Positions 1 to 11,923 of a stretch of 64,000 nt of DNA are shown piece by piece. Origin of the DNA: Oceanithermus desulfurans (lineage in GTDB: Bacteria; Deinococcota; Deinococci; Deinococcales; Marinithermaceae); contig NZ_JACHEZ010000001.1 in NCBI RefSeq assembly GCF_014201675.1, positions 1 to 64,000 of the forward strand, written 5' to 3'. The translations under genes and the position numbers were made by a program. How positions within the stretch are numbered: the first letter of the stretch is position 1; each line of letters opens with the position of its first letter. The notes beneath the pieces were generated by a model, which worked only from the letters and a program-made list of their open reading frames with translations, was not told where the DNA came from and did no database searches.

Positions 1-1
1 C

Positions 2-97
<96 letters not shown>

Positions 98-105
98 GGT
101 GAGGG

Positions 106-423
106 ATGCCAAAGATTCGCATTAAGCTGCGCGGTTTCGACCACAAGAGCCTGGACGCTTCCGCGCGCAAGATCGTCGAGACGGCCCGGCGCAGCGGCGC
201 CAAGGTGGCGGGGCCGGTTCCCTTGCCCACCCGTATCCGCCGTTTCACCGTGCTGCGCGGTCCGTTCAAGCACAAGGACAGCCGCGAACACTTCGAGATC
301 CGCACCCACAACCGCCTGGTGGACATCACCAACCCCAACAAGAAGACGATCGAGAGTCTGATGACCCTCGATCTGCCGACGGGCGTGGAGATCGAGATCA
401 AGACGGTTGGAGGTGGCCGGTGA
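106..423 (+). CDS. rpsJ: 30S ribosomal protein S10
   Basis: 105 residues with the S10 beginning ([16 protein letters not shown]) and the [20 protein letters not shown] loop region. S10 sits in the 30S head and in other bacteria also joins antitermination complexes with NusB. First gene of the S10 cluster, behind GAGG-type Shine-Dalgarno sequence. Its TGA overlaps the GTG start of rplC (GTGA), which implies translational coupling. Confidence 0.98.
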   Translation: MPKIRIKLRGFDHKSLDASARKIVETARRSGAKVAGPVPLPTRIRRFTVLRGPFKHKDSREHFEIRTHNRLVDITNPNKKTIESLMTLDLPTGVEIEIKTVGGGR

Positions 424-1046
424 AGGGCATCCTAGGCGCCAAAGTGGGCATGACCCAGATCTGGAAGAACGACCGTGCCATCCCGGTGACCGTGGTGCTG
501 GCCGGCCCCTGCCCGGTGGTGCAGCGCAAGAGCCCGGAGAGCGACGGCTACAGCGCCGTGCAGCTGGGCTTCGCGCCGCTCGAGCCCAAGCGGGTCAACA
601 AGCCGATGAAGGGCCACTTCGCCAAGTTCGCGGCCGAGCCGGTCCGCTACCTGCGCGAGATCCGCGACTTCCAGCCCGAGGGCGACGTGGTCACCGTCGA
701 AATCTTCCAGCCCGGCGACAAGGTGGACGTGACCGGCACCAGCAAGGGTCGCGGCACCGCGGGCGTGATGAAGCGCTGGAACTTCGCCGGCGGTCCGGCT
801 TCGCACGGCGCCCACCGCATCCACCGCCACGGCGGTTCGATCGGTCAGCGCAAGGCGCCCGGCCGCGTCTACAAGGGCAAGAAGATGGCCGGCCACTACG
901 GTGCGGAGCGCATCACGGTGCAGAACCTGGAAGTGGTCGAGGTGATTCCCGAGGAGAACCTGCTCCTCATCAAGGGCGCGATCCCGGGCCCCAACGGCGG
1001 CCTGGTGGTCGTGCGCGAGACCACGCGTGACAAGGGGGCGAAGTGA
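420..1046 (+). CDS. rplC: 50S ribosomal protein L3
   Basis: 208 residues, starting GTG inside the rpsJ stop region. It opens with [14 protein letters not shown] and has the conserved core loop [20 protein letters not shown] that reaches toward the peptidyl transferase centre. L3 is an early 50S assembly protein. The TGA overlaps the ATG of rplD (TGATG). Confidence 0.98.
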   Translation: MKGILGAKVGMTQIWKNDRAIPVTVVLAGPCPVVQRKSPESDGYSAVQLGFAPLEPKRVNKPMKGHFAKFAAEPVRYLREIRDFQPEGDVVTVEIFQPGDKVDVTGTSKGRGTAGVMKRWNFAGGPASHGAHRIHRHGGSIGQRKAPGRVYKGKKMAGHYGAERITVQNLEVVEVIPEENLLLIKGAIPGPNGGLVVVRETTRDKGAK

Positions 1047-1672
1047 TGTACAAGGTTCCCGTCATTCCCGCCAAAGGGAAGGCCACCTCGCGCGAGCTGC
1101 CCCTCCCCGAGGAGGTGAACCCCCACGTCCTCTACGAGGTGGTGCGCTGGCAGCTGGCGAGCCGCCGCCGCGGCACCGCCTCGACGAAGACCCGCGGCGA
1201 GGTGAACTACTCGACCCGCAAGCTCTTCCCCCAAAAGGGGCTGGGCCGCGCCCGCCACGGCAGCCGCGGCGCCAACATCTTCGTGGGCGGCGGCGTCGTC
1301 TTCGGTCCCAAGCCGCGCGACTACGGCTACACCCTGCCCAAGAAGGTCCGCCGCGCCGGCCTGGCGATGGCGCTGGCCGACCGCGCCCGCGAGGAGAAGC
1401 TGCTCGTCGTGGAGGCCTTCGCCGGCGTCGAGGGCAAGACCAAGCAGTTCGTGGAGTGGGCCGGTAAGCACGGCCTGGACGGCTCGGAGCGCGTCACCCT
1501 GGTGACCGCCGACGAGAACGTGCGCCGCGCGGCGCGCAACCTGCCCTGGGTCGTGACCTTGAGTCCCGAGGGCATCAACGTCTACGACATCCTGCGCACC
1601 GACCGGCTCGTCCTCGACGAGGCGGCGCTGGCGCTCGCGCTCGAGCGCGCCGGCATCGGAGGTGAGGCGTGA
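1046..1672 (+). CDS. rplD: 50S ribosomal protein L4
   Basis: 208 residues beginning [13 protein letters not shown], with the exit-tunnel loop region rich in Arg/Gly ([20 protein letters not shown], then GRARHG). L4 binds 23S rRNA and lines the peptide exit tunnel. I take ATG at 1046, which overlaps the rplC stop; an in-frame GTG at 1043 adds one residue. Autoregulation by L4 is known in E. coli, but no such leader can be seen here. Confidence 0.98.
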   Translation: MYKVPVIPAKGKATSRELPLPEEVNPHVLYEVVRWQLASRRRGTASTKTRGEVNYSTRKLFPQKGLGRARHGSRGANIFVGGGVVFGPKPRDYGYTLPKKVRRAGLAMALADRAREEKLLVVEAFAGVEGKTKQFVEWAGKHGLDGSERVTLVTADENVRRAARNLPWVVTLSPEGINVYDILRTDRLVLDEAALALALERAGIGGEA

Positions 1673-1959
1673 AGACCCCGTACGACGTGATCATCGAGCC
1701 GGTGCTCTCGGAGAAGGCTTACGGCGGCTACGCCGAGGGCAAGTACACCTTCTGGGTGCACCCGGACGCCTCCAAGACCGCGGTCAAGAACGCGGTGCAG
1801 CAGGCGTTCAAGGTCAAGGTCGTGGACGTCAACGTGATGAGCGTGCGCGGCAAGAAGAAGCGCATGGGCCGCTACGAGGGCAAGCGCCCCGACCGCAAGA
1901 AGGCGATCGTGACCGTGGCCCCGGGCCAGAAGATCGAAGCCCTGGAAGGGCTGATTTAG
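1669..1959 (+). CDS. rplW: 50S ribosomal protein L23
   Basis: 96 residues starting GTG in the rplD stop (GTGA overlap). It begins [19 protein letters not shown], the L23 N-terminus, and has the Lys-rich central loop (GKKKRMGRYEGKRPDRKKA). L23 sits at the tunnel exit and docks trigger factor and SRP. Confidence 0.97.
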   Translation: MKTPYDVIIEPVLSEKAYGGYAEGKYTFWVHPDASKTAVKNAVQQAFKVKVVDVNVMSVRGKKKRMGRYEGKRPDRKKAIVTVAPGQKIEALEGLI

Positions 1960-1968
1960 AGGTGAACC

Positions 1969-2802
1969 ATGGCGGTTAAGAAGTTCAGGCCCTACACCCC
2001 CTCCCGTCGCTTCATGACGGTGGCCGACTTCTCGGAGATCACCAAGACCGAGCCCGAGAAGTCGCTGACCGAGCCGCTGAAGAAGACGGGCGGGCGCAAC
2101 AACCAGGGGCGCATCACCGTGCGCTTCCGCGGCGGCGGCCACAAGCGCCTCTACCGCATCATCGACTTCAAGCGGCGCGACAAGGCCGGCATCCCCGCCC
2201 GCGTCGCCGCCATCGAGTACGACCCCAACCGCTCGGCGCGCATCGCCCTGCTCTTCTACCGCGACGGCGAGAAGCGCTACATCATCGCCCCCGAGGGGCT
2301 GAAGCCGGGCATGACCGTGCAGTCCGGCCCCGAAGCGCCGATCCAGGTGGGCAACGCCCTGCCGCTGCGCTTCATCCCCGTGGGTACGGTGGTGCACGCC
2401 ATCGAGCTCGAGCCCGGCAAAGGCGCCCAGCTGGCGCGCTCGGCCGGCACCGGCGCCCAGATCCAGGGCCGCGAGGGCGACTACGTGGTGCTGCGGCTGC
2501 CCTCGGGCGAGCTGCGCCGCATCCACGCCGAGTCCTACGCGACCGTGGGCGTGGTGGGCAACGCCGACCACAAGAACATCGTCATCGGCAAGGCCGGCCG
2601 CACCCGCTGGCTCGGCCGCAAGCCGCACGTGCGCGGCTCGGCGATGAACCCGGTGGACCACCCCCACGGCGGCGGTGAGGGGCGCGCGCCCCGCGGTCGT
2701 CCGCCCGCCTCGCCCTGGGGCTGGCAGACCAAGGGCAAGAAGACCCGCAAGAAGCGCAAGCCCTCGGACCGGTTCATCATCAGCCGGCGGAAGAAGAAGT
2801 AG
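1969..2802 (+). CDS. rplB: 50S ribosomal protein L2
   Basis: 277 residues, full length for L2. The C-terminal motif [16 protein letters not shown], with the histidine implicated near the peptidyl transferase centre, is intact, as is the [19 protein letters not shown] rRNA-binding stretch. It follows rplW by 9 bases with Shine-Dalgarno GAGGTGA. Confidence 0.98.
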   Translation: MAVKKFRPYTPSRRFMTVADFSEITKTEPEKSLTEPLKKTGGRNNQGRITVRFRGGGHKRLYRIIDFKRRDKAGIPARVAAIEYDPNRSARIALLFYRDGEKRYIIAPEGLKPGMTVQSGPEAPIQVGNALPLRFIPVGTVVHAIELEPGKGAQLARSAGTGAQIQGREGDYVVLRLPSGELRRIHAESYATVGVVGNADHKNIVIGKAGRTRWLGRKPHVRGSAMNPVDHPHGGGEGRAPRGRPPASPWGWQTKGKKTRKKRKPSDRFIISRRKKK

Positions 2803-2813
2803 CGAGGTGAAGC

Positions 2814-3095
2814 ATGCCGCGTAGTCTGAAAAAAGGCGTATTCATCGATGACCACCTTCTCGAAAAGGTCGAGGCCATGAACGCCGCCGGCGAGAAGCGG
2901 GTCATCAAGACCTGGAGCCGACGCTCCACCATCGTTCCCGAGATGGTCGGGCACACGATCGCCGTATACAACGGCAAGCAGCACGTGCCCGTCTTCATCA
3001 CCGAGAACATGGTGGGCCACAAGCTTGGCGAGTTCGCGCCGACCCGCACCTACCGCGGGCACGGCAAGGACGTCAAGCAGGCCAAGAAGCGCTAG
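2814..3095 (+). CDS. rpsS: 30S ribosomal protein S19
   Basis: 93 residues, [20 protein letters not shown], with the C-terminal [17 protein letters not shown] motif. S19 forms the 30S head with S13 and contacts the A-site finger of 23S rRNA. Start ATG follows GCGAGGTGA. Spaced 11 bases from rplB. Confidence 0.98.
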   Translation: MPRSLKKGVFIDDHLLEKVEAMNAAGEKRVIKTWSRRSTIVPEMVGHTIAVYNGKQHVPVFITENMVGHKLGEFAPTRTYRGHGKDVKQAKKR

Positions 3096-3106
3096 GGGGG
3101 CGGAGC

Positions 3107-3445
3107 ATGGAAGCGAAAGCCGTGGCCAAGTACATCCGCATGTCTCCGCGCAAGGTGCGCCTGGTCGTGGACCTGATCCGCGGCAAGAGCGCCGACGAGG
3201 CCGACCAGATCCTCAAGTACACCAACAAGCGGGCCGCCCACGCGGTGCGCAAGGTGCTGAAGAGCGCGGTCGCCAACGCCGTCAACAACCACGACCTGCT
3301 CGAGGACCAGCTGGTGGTCAAGGCGGCCTACGTCGACGAGGGGCCCACCCTCAAGCGCATCCTGCCGCGGGCCCGTGGCCGCGCCGACATCATCAAGAAG
3401 CGCACCAGCCACATCACCGTCATCGTGGAGGAGAAGCATGGGTAA
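3107..3445 (+). CDS. rplV: 50S ribosomal protein L22
   Basis: 112 residues with the L22 signature [20 protein letters not shown] and the hairpin that lines the exit tunnel ([20 protein letters not shown]). The rpsC start lies 8 bases inside its end, so the two are translationally coupled. Confidence 0.98.
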   Translation: MEAKAVAKYIRMSPRKVRLVVDLIRGKSADEADQILKYTNKRAAHAVRKVLKSAVANAVNNHDLLEDQLVVKAAYVDEGPTLKRILPRARGRADIIKKRTSHITVIVEEKHG

Positions 3446-4181
3446 CAAGATCAACCCCATCGGCTTCCGCCTGGGCATCACCCGGGACTGGGAGTCGCGC
3501 TGGTACTCGGGCAAGAAGGGCTACGCCCAGCTGCTCGAGGAGGACCGCAAGGTGCGCGAGCTCATCGAGAACGAGGTGGCGCACGGCGGCATCGCCCGCA
3601 TCGACATCGAGCGCGCCGCCGACAACCTCTCGGTGACGGTGCACGCGGCCAAGCCGGGCGTGATCATCGGGCGCGGCGGCGAGACGATCAAGCGCATGCG
3701 CGCGGAGCTGCAGAAGATGTTCCCCAGCCGCACCATCGCGCTCAACGTCCAGGAGGTGGGCAACCCCAACCTCTCGGCGCCGCTCGTGGCCCAGCGCGTG
3801 GCCGAGCAGATCGAGCGCCGCTTCGCGGTGCGCCGCGCCATCAAACAGGCGGTGCAGCGCGTCGTCGAGTCGGGCGCCCAGGGCGCCAAGGTCGTGGTCT
3901 CGGGCCGCATCGGCGGCGCCGAGCAGGCCCGCACCGAGTGGAGCTCCGACGGGCGGGTGCCGCTGCACACCCTGCGCGCCAACATCGACTACGGTTTCGC
4001 CCTCGCCCGCACCACCTACGGGGTGCTGGGCGTGAAGGCCTACATCTTCAAGGGCGAGGTCATCGGCCAGCAGAAGCCGGCGCGCAAGGCCGCCGCGGCC
4101 GCGGGCAAGCCCGAGCGCACCCGCCGCCGCCCCGCCGTGCGCCGCCGCGTGAAGAAGGAGGCCGGCGATGCTGATGCCTAA
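3438..4181 (+). CDS. rpsC: 30S ribosomal protein S3
   Basis: 247 residues from the ATG at 3438 ([20 protein letters not shown]), the usual S3 start; an upstream in-frame ATG at 3375 is rejected because it lies inside rplV. It has a type II KH domain with [15 protein letters not shown] and a basic C-terminal tail ([15 protein letters not shown]). S3 lines the mRNA entry channel. Confidence 0.97.
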   Translation: MGNKINPIGFRLGITRDWESRWYSGKKGYAQLLEEDRKVRELIENEVAHGGIARIDIERAADNLSVTVHAAKPGVIIGRGGETIKRMRAELQKMFPSRTIALNVQEVGNPNLSAPLVAQRVAEQIERRFAVRRAIKQAVQRVVESGAQGAKVVVSGRIGGAEQARTEWSSDGRVPLHTLRANIDYGFALARTTYGVLGVKAYIFKGEVIGQQKPARKAAAAAGKPERTRRRPAVRRRVKKEAGDADA

Positions 4182-4593
4182 ACGGCTCAAGTACCGCAAG
4201 CAGCACCGCGGCAACATGCGCGGGGCCAGCAAGGGCGGCGACTACGTGGCCTTCGGCGAGTACGGCCTGGTGGCGATGGAGCCCTCCTGGATCTCCAACC
4301 GCCAGATCGAGGCCGCGCGTGTGGCCATGGTGCGCCACTTCCGCCGCGGCGGGAAGATCTACATCCGCATCTTCCCCGACAAGCCCTTCACCAAGAAGCC
4401 GCTGGAAGTCCGCATGGGTAAGGGTAAGGGTAACGTGGAAGGCTGGGTGGCCGTGGTCAAGCCCGGCCGCGTGATGTTCGAGGTCGCCGGCGTGACCGAG
4501 GAGCAGGCGCGCGAGGCCTTCCGCCTGGCCGGCCACAAGCTGCCGATCAAGACCAAGTTCGTCAAGAGGGATGCCTACGATGAAGCTCAATGA
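4168..4593 (+). CDS. rplP: 50S ribosomal protein L16
   Basis: 141 residues, [20 protein letters not shown], matching the Thermus L16 start. The conserved [20 protein letters not shown] segment lies near the A-site tRNA. The start lies 14 bases inside rpsC and the end overlaps rpmC by 14 bases, so three genes are tightly coupled. Confidence 0.97.
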   Translation: MLMPKRLKYRKQHRGNMRGASKGGDYVAFGEYGLVAMEPSWISNRQIEAARVAMVRHFRRGGKIYIRIFPDKPFTKKPLEVRMGKGKGNVEGWVAVVKPGRVMFEVAGVTEEQAREAFRLAGHKLPIKTKFVKRDAYDEAQ

Positions 4594-4777
4594 GATGCGC
4601 AACCTGAGCACCGAGGAGCTCTACGAGCAGGTGCGCGAGAAGAAGCGCGAGCTGATGGACCTGCGCTTCCAGGCCTCGATCGGGCAGCTGGCGCAGAACC
4701 ACCGCATCCGCGAGACCAAGCGCACCATCGCCCGCCTGCTCACGGTGATCCGCGAGAAGCAGCAGGCGGCGGAGTAG
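4580..4777 (+). CDS. rpmC: 50S ribosomal protein L29
   Basis: 65 residues from the ATG at 4580, [20 protein letters not shown], with the conserved core [21 protein letters not shown] chose 4580 over the ATG at 4571 because MKLxE is the family start and the AGAGGG Shine-Dalgarno sequence then has normal spacing. L29 lies beside L23 at the tunnel exit. Confidence 0.95.
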   Translation: MKLNEMRNLSTEELYEQVREKKRELMDLRFQASIGQLAQNHRIRETKRTIARLLTVIREKQQAAE

Positions 4778-4790
4778 GGGAGGAGAGCCG

Positions 4791-5084
4791 ATGCCCAGAA
4801 AAGTACTCACCGGCGTCGTGGTCAGCGACAAGATGGACAAGACCGTCGCCGTGCTGGTGGAGCGCCAGTTCCCGCACCCGCTCTACGGCAAGGTGACCAA
4901 GCGTTCCCGCAAGTACCTGGCCCACGACGAGGAGAACGCCTACAAGGTGGGCGACGTCGTCGAGATCGTGGAGGCGCGGCCCATCTCCGGCAAGAAGCGC
5001 TGGAGGGTGACCCGCCGCCTCGAGGAAGGCCGCATGGACGCGGTCGAGCGTTACCGCCTGCGCAAGGAGCGTGGTAAGGCATGA
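4791..5084 (+). CDS. rpsQ: 30S ribosomal protein S17
   Basis: 97 residues, [20 protein letters not shown], with [20 protein letters not shown] typical of S17, an early 16S-rRNA-binding OB-fold protein. The T. thermophilus protein is about 105 residues, so the C-terminal tail is slightly shorter here. Its TGA overlaps the rplN ATG (ATGA). Confidence 0.97.
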   Translation: MPRKVLTGVVVSDKMDKTVAVLVERQFPHPLYGKVTKRSRKYLAHDEENAYKVGDVVEIVEARPISGKKRWRVTRRLEEGRMDAVERYRLRKERGKA

Positions 5085-5449
5085 TCCAGCAGGAAACCAG
5101 TCTTACGGTCGCCGACAACTCCGGCGCGCGCCGCCTCAAGGTGATCCGCGTGCTCGGGGGTTCGTACCGGCGCTACGCCAGCATCGGCGACGTGGTGGTG
5201 GCCTCGGTCAAGGAAGCCATCCCCGGCGGCGTGGTCAAGGAGGGCGAGGTCGTCAAGGCCGTGATCGTGCGCACCAAGAAAGAGGTCAAGCGCCCCGACG
5301 GCAGCGCCATCCGTTTCGACTCCAACGCCGCGGTCGTGCTCAACAACCAGGGGGAGCCGCGCGGAACCCGCGTCTTCGGCCCGGTGGCGCGTGAGCTGCG
5401 CGAGCGTAAGTTCATGAAGATCGTCTCCCTGGCGCCGGAGGTGCTCTGA
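5081..5449 (+). CDS. rplN: 50S ribosomal protein L14
   Basis: 122 residues, the canonical L14 length, [20 protein letters not shown], ending with [21 protein letters not shown]14 forms intersubunit bridge contacts. ATGA overlap with rpsQ and one-base overlap with rplX. Confidence 0.98.
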   Translation: MIQQETSLTVADNSGARRLKVIRVLGGSYRRYASIGDVVVASVKEAIPGGVVKEGEVVKAVIVRTKKEVKRPDGSAIRFDSNAAVVLNNQGEPRGTRVFGPVARELRERKFMKIVSLAPEVL

Positions 5450-5787
5450 TGCAGCCCAAACTGCACGTCAAGAAGGGCGACAACGTCGTCGTGGTCTCGG
5501 GCAAGGACCGGGGCAAGACCGGCCGCGTCATCGCCGTCTACCCCAGGAAGCAGCGGGTCGTCGTCGAGGGCGTCAACGTGGTCAAGAAGGCCATGCGCGC
5601 CACCCCCGACAACCCCCAGGGCGGTTTCCACGAGATGGAGGCGCCGGTGCACGCCAGCAAGGTTCGCCCCGTCTGCCCCAGCTGCGGCAAGCCCGTCCGG
5701 GTCAAGAAGAAGCTGATCGAAGAGGAAGGCAAGGTCCGCCGCATCCGCGTGTGCAACCACTGCGGCGCCGCCCTGGACGAGGAGTGA
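5449..5787 (+). CDS. rplX: 50S ribosomal protein L24 with C-terminal zinc ribbon
   Basis: 112 residues. The N-terminal KOW motif ([20 protein letters not shown]) initiates 50S assembly on 23S rRNA. The C-terminal half carries two CxxC pairs (VCPSCGKP and VCNHCG), a predicted zinc site that is also present in Thermus L24 and absent from E. coli L24. ATG overlaps the rplN stop. Confidence 0.97.
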   Translation: MQPKLHVKKGDNVVVVSGKDRGKTGRVIAVYPRKQRVVVEGVNVVKKAMRATPDNPQGGFHEMEAPVHASKVRPVCPSCGKPVRVKKKLIEEEGKVRRIRVCNHCGAALDEE

Positions 5788-5795
5788 GGTGAACG

Positions 5796-6344
5796 ATGCC
5801 TTTGGAGATTAAACTCAAACAGCGCTACGTCAGCGAGGTGCGTCCGGAGCTGATCCAGCGCTTCGGCTACGACAACGTCTGGGCCGCGCCGCGCCTCGAG
5901 AAGATCGTCATCAACCAGGCCCTGGGCGAGGCCAAGGAAGACGTGCGCATCCTCGAGAAGGCCGCCGAGGAGATCCGCCAGATCACCGGGCAGAAGCCGG
6001 TCATCACCCGCGCCAAGAAGTCGGTCTCGAACTTCAAGCTGCGCAAGGGGATGCCCATCGGCCTCAAGGTGACGCTGCGCGGCGACCGCATGTGGATCTT
6101 CCTGGAGAAGCTGATCAACGTCGCCCTGCCCCGCATCCGCGACTTCCGCGGCGTCAACCCGGGCGGCTTCGACGGCCGCGGCAACTACAACCTGGGGATC
6201 CGCGAGCAGCTGATCTTCCCCGAGATTTCCTACGACCAGGTGGACGCCGTGCGCGGCATGGACATCGCCATCGTGACCACCGCCGAGACCGACGAAGAGG
6301 CCAAGGCTCTGCTGGAGCTCTTGGGGTTCCCCTTCCGTAAGTAG
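5796..6344 (+). CDS. rplE: 50S ribosomal protein L5
   Basis: 182 residues with the L5 signatures [20 protein letters not shown] and [20 protein letters not shown], ending GFPFRK. L5 binds 5S rRNA and contacts P-site tRNA. Preceded by GAGTGAGGTGAACG. Confidence 0.98.
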   Translation: MPLEIKLKQRYVSEVRPELIQRFGYDNVWAAPRLEKIVINQALGEAKEDVRILEKAAEEIRQITGQKPVITRAKKSVSNFKLRKGMPIGLKVTLRGDRMWIFLEKLINVALPRIRDFRGVNPGGFDGRGNYNLGIREQLIFPEISYDQVDAVRGMDIAIVTTAETDEEAKALLELLGFPFRK

Positions 6345-6353
6345 AGGAGCGAC

Positions 6354-6539
6354 ATGGCTAAGAAGGCACTCGTAGAAAAGGCGAAGCGCAAGCCCAAGTT
6401 CAAGGTCCGGGCCTACAACCGCTGCACCCGCTGCGGCCGCTCGCGCGCGGTCTACCGTTACTTCGGCCTCTGCCGCATCTGCATCCGCGAGCTCGCGCAC
6501 AAGGGCCAGCTTCCGGGCCTGAAGAAGGCTTCCTGGTAG
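6354..6539 (+). CDS. rpsZ: 30S ribosomal protein S14, zinc-binding (type Z)
   Basis: 61 residues, the short form of S14 with a CxxC...CxxC zinc site (RCTRCGRSR and [10 protein letters not shown]). It ends [11 protein letters not shown] as in Thermus. The long zinc-free form of E. coli is about 100 residues. Acts in late 30S head assembly. Confidence 0.97.
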   Translation: MAKKALVEKAKRKPKFKVRAYNRCTRCGRSRAVYRYFGLCRICIRELAHKGQLPGLKKASW

Positions 6540-6607
6540 CGAGGGCCGGTCGGGGGGTTTCCCTCGAGACCGCTCGCTGAGCCTAAGGCGACAAAAGGAG
6601 AGAAGAT
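6540..6607 (+). promoter_or_regulatory. structured 68-base gap before rpsH, possible regulatory leader
   Basis: This is one of the longer gaps inside the ribosomal block. CGAGGG (6540-6545) can pair with CCCTCG (6561-6566) around a 15-base loop, and GGTC/GACC gives an alternative pairing. A strong Shine-Dalgarno (AAAGGAGAGAAG) follows. In E. coli protein S8 represses the spc genes by binding mRNA near rplE; whether this hairpin plays a similar role is only a suggestion. Confidence 0.3.
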
Positions 6608-7003
6608 ATGACCACCGATCCCATTGCGGACATGCTCACCCGGATCCGGAACGCGCTCATGGTGCACAAGGCCACCGTGGACGTTCCGGCCTCCCGGTTC
6701 AAGGAAGAGATCGTCAAGATCCTCGTGCGCGAGGGTTACCTGAAGGGCTACGAGCGCGTAGAGAACGACGGCAAGCCGATCCTGCGGCTCGAGCTCAAGT
6801 ACGGCCCCCGCCGCGAGAAGGCCATCAAGCACATCCAGCGCGTCTCCCGTCCCGGCCGCCGCGTCTACGTGAGCGCGGACCAGGTGCCGGTGGTGCGGCG
6901 CGGTCTGGGCATCGCCATCGTCTCCACGTCCAAGGGCGTCCTCGTCGACCGCGAGGCGCGCCGCAAGGGCGTGGGCGGCGAGGTCGTTTGCGAGGTGTGG
7001 TGA
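6608..7003 (+). CDS. rpsH: 30S ribosomal protein S8
   Basis: 131 residues, [20 protein letters not shown], with the C-terminal rRNA-binding motif [21 protein letters not shown]8 is a primary 16S rRNA binder of the central domain. Strong Shine-Dalgarno, as for the first gene of a sub-block. Confidence 0.98.
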   Translation: MTTDPIADMLTRIRNALMVHKATVDVPASRFKEEIVKILVREGYLKGYERVENDGKPILRLELKYGPRREKAIKHIQRVSRPGRRVYVSADQVPVVRRGLGIAIVSTSKGVLVDREARRKGVGGEVVCEVW

Positions 7004-7004
7004 G

Positions 7005-7550
7005 ATGTCGCGTATCGGCAAGCTTCCCATCCCCCTGCCCGCGGGCGTGACCCTCGACGTCAAACCGGGTCAGGTGACGGTCAAGGGCCCCAAGGGCCAG
7101 CTGGTCGTGGACTTCGACCCCGACCTGGAGATCGTCGTCGAAGACAACCAGGCCGTCGTCAAGCGCCCCACCGACAGCCGCCGCCACCGGGCGCTGCACG
7201 GGCTCACCCGCTCGCTGGTGGCCAACGCCGTCGAGGGCGTTTCCCAGGGCTTCGTCAAGGAGCTCGAGATCAAGGGCATCGGTTACCGCGCCAAGCTGCA
7301 GGGCGGCAAGATCGAGCTCTCGATCGGCTACAGCCACCCCGTCATCGTCGAGGCCCCCGAGGGCATCACCCTCGAGGTGCCCGAGCCCACCAAGATCCGC
7401 GTTTCGGGCATCGACAAGCAGAAGGTGGGCCAGGTGGCGGCGAACATCCGCGCCATCCGCCCGCCCGACGCCTACCACGGCAAGGGCATCCGTTACGCGG
7501 GCGAAGTCCTGCGCCTCAAGCCGGGTAAGGCCGGCGTGACCGGAGGTTAG
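7005..7550 (+). CDS. rplF: 50S ribosomal protein L6
   Basis: 181 residues made of the usual two L6 repeats, [20 protein letters not shown], with the C-terminal motif [21 protein letters not shown]6 sits near the sarcin-ricin loop. It starts one base after the rpsH stop. Confidence 0.98.
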   Translation: MSRIGKLPIPLPAGVTLDVKPGQVTVKGPKGQLVVDFDPDLEIVVEDNQAVVKRPTDSRRHRALHGLTRSLVANAVEGVSQGFVKELEIKGIGYRAKLQGGKIELSIGYSHPVIVEAPEGITLEVPEPTKIRVSGIDKQKVGQVAANIRAIRPPDAYHGKGIRYAGEVLRLKPGKAGVTGG

Positions 7551-7552
7551 TC

Positions 7553-7891
7553 ATGGCCCGATTGAACACCTTTCAGCGTCGCAAGTACCGCACCCGCAAG
7601 CGCGTGAAGCGTTCCGGGCGCCCGCGGCTCACCGTCTACCGCAGCCTCAGCCACATCTACGCCCAGATCATCGACGACGAGGCGGGCCAGACCCTGGTGG
7701 CCAGCTCCACGCTCGCGCTCGGGGTGAAGGGCAACAAGACCGAGGCCGCCAAGCAGGTCGGCGCCGACATCGCCAAGAAGGCGGTCGAGAAAGGCATCAA
7801 GCAGGTGGTCTTCGACCGCGGGGCCTACAAGTACCACGGCCGGGTCAAGGCGCTGGCCGAAGCCGCCCGTGAAGCGGGGCTCGAGTTCTAA
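7553..7891 (+). CDS. rplR: 50S ribosomal protein L18
   Basis: 112 residues with [20 protein letters not shown] and [20 protein letters not shown], the L18 5S-rRNA-binding fold. It works with L5 to bring 5S rRNA into the 50S central protuberance. Starts 2 bases after rplF. Confidence 0.97.
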   Translation: MARLNTFQRRKYRTRKRVKRSGRPRLTVYRSLSHIYAQIIDDEAGQTLVASSTLALGVKGNKTEAAKQVGADIAKKAVEKGIKQVVFDRGAYKYHGRVKALAEAAREAGLEF

Positions 7892-7902
7892 AGGAGGACG
7901 GC

Positions 7903-8373
7903 ATGCCAGAAACCGATTTTGAAGAGAAGATGATCATGATCCGGCGTACCGCCAAGACCTACAAGGGCGGCCGTCGCTTCCGCTTCGGGGCGCTCGCGGT
8001 GGTGGGCGACCGGCAGGGCCGCGTCGGCGTGGGTCTGGGCAAGGCCAAGGAGGTGCCGCTGGCGGTGCAGAAGGCGCAGAACATCGCCCGCCGCAACCTG
8101 ATCGAGGTCCCCCTCGAGAACGGCACCATCCCCCACGAGATCGAAGTCGTCTACGAGTCGAGCCGCGTCATCCTGCGGCCCGCCGCCCCGGGTACCGGCG
8201 TGATCGCGGGCAAGGTGCCCCGCGCCATCCTCGAGCTCGCGGGCGTGACCGACATCCTCACCAAGGTGCTGGGCAGCCGCAACGAGATCAACGTCGCCTA
8301 CGCGACGATCGAAGCGCTCAAGCAGCTGCAGACCTGGGACGAGGTCAAGAAGATGCGGAAGGAGGCTTCCTGA
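7903..8373 (+). CDS. rpsE: 30S ribosomal protein S5
   Basis: 156 residues. It has the double-stranded-RNA-binding N-terminal domain ([20 protein letters not shown]) and the C-terminal [20 protein letters not shown] segment. S5 affects decoding accuracy. AAAGGAGGACGG precedes the start, and the stop overlaps the rpmD ATG. Confidence 0.98.
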   Translation: MPETDFEEKMIMIRRTAKTYKGGRRFRFGALAVVGDRQGRVGVGLGKAKEVPLAVQKAQNIARRNLIEVPLENGTIPHEIEVVYESSRVILRPAAPGTGVIAGKVPRAILELAGVTDILTKVLGSRNEINVAYATIEALKQLQTWDEVKKMRKEAS

Positions 8374-8558
8374 TGGGTACCCTTCGCGTCAAGCTGGTCC
8401 GTAGCCCCATCGACTTCCCGCGCGACCAGAAGGCCACCCTGCGGGCGCTGAAGCTCACCAAGATGAACCGCGAGCGTGAGCTTCCCGACAATCCCTCGAT
8501 CCGGGGCATGATCCGCAAGGTCGAGCACCTGGTCCAGATCGTCGAGGTGAAGGAATGA
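8373..8558 (+). CDS. rpmD: 50S ribosomal protein L30
   Basis: 61 residues, [20 protein letters not shown], with [18 protein letters not shown] at the end. It is coupled to rpsE (TGATG) and to rplO (ATGA). Confidence 0.97.
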   Translation: MGTLRVKLVRSPIDFPRDQKATLRALKLTKMNRERELPDNPSIRGMIRKVEHLVQIVEVKE

Positions 8559-9040
8559 AAGTCACCGACCTGAAACCCAACCCCGGCGCCACGAAGCGCA
8601 AGAAGCGCGTCGGCCGCGGCACCTCGAGCGGCCACGGCAAGACCGCGACCCGCGGCCACAAGGGGCAGAAGTCGCGCTCCGGCGGCCTCAAGGACCCGCG
8701 CCGCTTCGAGGGCGGCCGTTCCACCCTGATCATGCGCCTCCCCAAGCGGGGGATGCGCGGCCAGGTGCCCGGCGCCATCCGGCGGCCCGAGTACCAGACG
8801 GTCAACCTCGGCCGCCTGGTCGAGCGCTTCCCCGAGGGCGGCGAGGTGACCCCCGAGCTGATGGCCAAGGCGGGCCTGATCCGCAAGGCGGGCGGTCTGG
8901 TCAAGGTCCTCGCCCACGGCGAGGTGACCGTCGCCCTCAAGGTCCACGCCCACAAGTTTTCGAAGAGCGCCGCCGAGAAGCTCGCCGCCGCCGGCGGCGA
9001 GGCCCTGACGCTGGAAGCCGAGCCTGGCGAGGAGGCCTGA
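8555..9040 (+). CDS. rplO: 50S ribosomal protein L15
   Basis: 161 residues. The Gly/Arg-rich N-terminal extension [20 protein letters not shown] penetrates 23S rRNA, and the globular part ends with [20 protein letters not shown]. Late 50S assembly protein. It ends one base before secY. Confidence 0.98.
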   Translation: MKVTDLKPNPGATKRKKRVGRGTSSGHGKTATRGHKGQKSRSGGLKDPRRFEGGRSTLIMRLPKRGMRGQVPGAIRRPEYQTVNLGRLVERFPEGGEVTPELMAKAGLIRKAGGLVKVLAHGEVTVALKVHAHKFSKSAAEKLAAAGGEALTLEAEPGEEA

Positions 9041-9041
9041 G

Positions 9042-10363
<1,322 letters not shown>

Positions 10364-10364
<1 letters not shown>

Positions 10365-10933
10365 TGGCCGCAGGGTCGATGGTCGTGATCTTCCTGGGGC
10401 CGCCGGGTGCCGGCAAGGGCACCCAGGCGGCCCGGCTCGCGGACGACCTGGGCCTGGTCAAGATCTCGACCGGCGACATCCTGCGCGACCACGTGGCCCG
10501 CGGCAGCGAGCTGGGGCGGAAGGTGCAGCCGATCATGGAGCGCGGGGAGCTCGTGCCCGACGAACTGATCCTCGCCATCATCCGCGAGGAGCTCGCGGGG
10601 ATGCCCGAGGTCCGCGTCATCTTCGACGGTTTTCCGCGCACCACCCGCCAGGCCGAGGCGCTCGACGCCCTGCTGGGCGAGCTGGGTGCCCCGGTGAACG
10701 CGGCGCTGCTGCTCGAGGTGCCCGAGGACGAGCTGGTGCGGCGCATGCTGAAGCGGGCCGAGCTGGAGGGCCGCGCCGACGACAACGAGGCGACGATCCG
10801 CCGCCGGCTCGAGGTCTACCGTGAGCAGACCCGGCCGCTCGTCGACTACTACGACGCCCGCGGGGTGCTGCGGCGCATCGACGGCCTGGGCGATCCCGGC
10901 CGCATCTACTGCCGCATCCGGGAGGCGCTCTAG
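10364..10933 (+). CDS. adk: adenylate kinase, short-lid form
   Basis: 189 residues. P-loop GPPGAGKGTQ near residues 12-21, the AMP-binding region STGDILRDHVARGSELGRK, and FDGFPRTTRQAEAL. The LID insert is short (ELEGRADDNEATIRRRLEVY) and has no zinc cysteines, as in Thermus. Converts AMP + ATP to 2 ADP. Start ATG 10364 overlaps the secY stop; ATG at 10379 is a weaker alternative. Confidence 0.97.
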
Positions 10934-11685
10934 TGCCGATCGTTCTCAAGAGCCCCGCCGAGATCGAGCGCATGGCCGAGGCCGGCGCCCGCCTCACCGA
11001 GGTGATGGACCGCATCGCCGAGGCCGTGCGGCCGGGGGTGAGCACGCTCGAGCTCGACCGCATCGCCCGCGAGGGGATCGAGGCGCTGGGGGCCCGGCCC
11101 GCCTTTCTGGGCCTCTACGGCTTCCCGGCCACGATCTGCGCCTCGCCGAACGAGGTCGTCGTGCATGGCATTCCCACCGAGCGGCCGCTCGAAGAGGGCG
11201 AGATTATCTCGGTGGACGTGGGGCTCTTTTACGGGGGCTACGCCGCCGACATGGCCCGCACCTTCGCGGTGGGGGCGGTCTCCGAGGAGGCGGAGCGCCT
11301 CATCCGGGTCACCGAGGAGAGCTTCTGGAAGGGCTTCGAAGCCGCCCGCCCGGACGCGCGCCTGGGCGACGTCTCCGCGGCCATCCAGCAGCACGTGGAG
11401 GACGCGGGCTTCTGGGTGGTGCGGGAGTTCGTGGGCCACGGCATCGGCAGCGAGATGCACGAGGACCCGCAGCTGCCCAACTTCGGCCGGCCCGGCGTGG
11501 GGCCGAAGCTGCGCCCGGGGATGACCCTGGCCATCGAACCGATGGTGACCCTGCACGCCGCGCCTGTAGTAGTATTGGAAGATGGCTGGACCGCCAGCAG
11601 CGGGCGGGGGAACCTCGCTGCCCACTACGAAAACACGGTGGCGGTCACCGAGAGCGGCCCAAGGCTTTTAACGGGAAGACGCTAG
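10933..11685 (+). CDS. map: type I methionine aminopeptidase
   Basis: 250 residues. The metal ligands of MetAP are present: D95 (SVDVG), D106 (ADMART), the histidine in [13 protein letters not shown], and glutamates in AIEPMVT and YENTVAVTE. Removes N-terminal Met from new proteins. Starts GTG, overlapping the adk stop (TAGTG). Confidence 0.97.
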   Translation: MPIVLKSPAEIERMAEAGARLTEVMDRIAEAVRPGVSTLELDRIAREGIEALGARPAFLGLYGFPATICASPNEVVVHGIPTERPLEEGEIISVDVGLFYGGYAADMARTFAVGAVSEEAERLIRVTEESFWKGFEAARPDARLGDVSAAIQQHVEDAGFWVVREFVGHGIGSEMHEDPQLPNFGRPGVGPKLRPGMTLAIEPMVTLHAAPVVVLEDGWTASSGRGNLAAHYENTVAVTESGPRLLTGRR

Positions 11686-11695
11686 GGGGAGCAGA

Positions 11696-11914
11696 GTGGC
11701 GAAGGAAAAAGACACCATACGCGCGGAGGGCGTCGTCCTGGAGGCGCTGCCCAACACCCAGTTCAAGGTCAAGCTGGACTCGGGCCTCGAGATTCTGGCC
11801 TACGTTTCGGGAAAGATGCGGATGCACTACATCCGCATCCTGCCGGGCGACCGCGTGGTGGTGGAGATTACCCCCTACGATCCCAGCAAGGGAAGAATCA
11901 TCTACCGGAAGTGA
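11696..11914 (+). CDS. infA: translation initiation factor IF-1
   Basis: 72 residues, [20 protein letters not shown], a complete S1/OB fold with [20 protein letters not shown]. Binds the 30S A site during initiation. The start is GTG behind GGGGAGCAGA. Placed between map and rpmJ as in many bacteria. Confidence 0.98.
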   Translation: MAKEKDTIRAEGVVLEALPNTQFKVKLDSGLEILAYVSGKMRMHYIRILPGDRVVVEITPYDPSKGRIIYRK

Positions 11915-11923
11915 GGTTTGGTC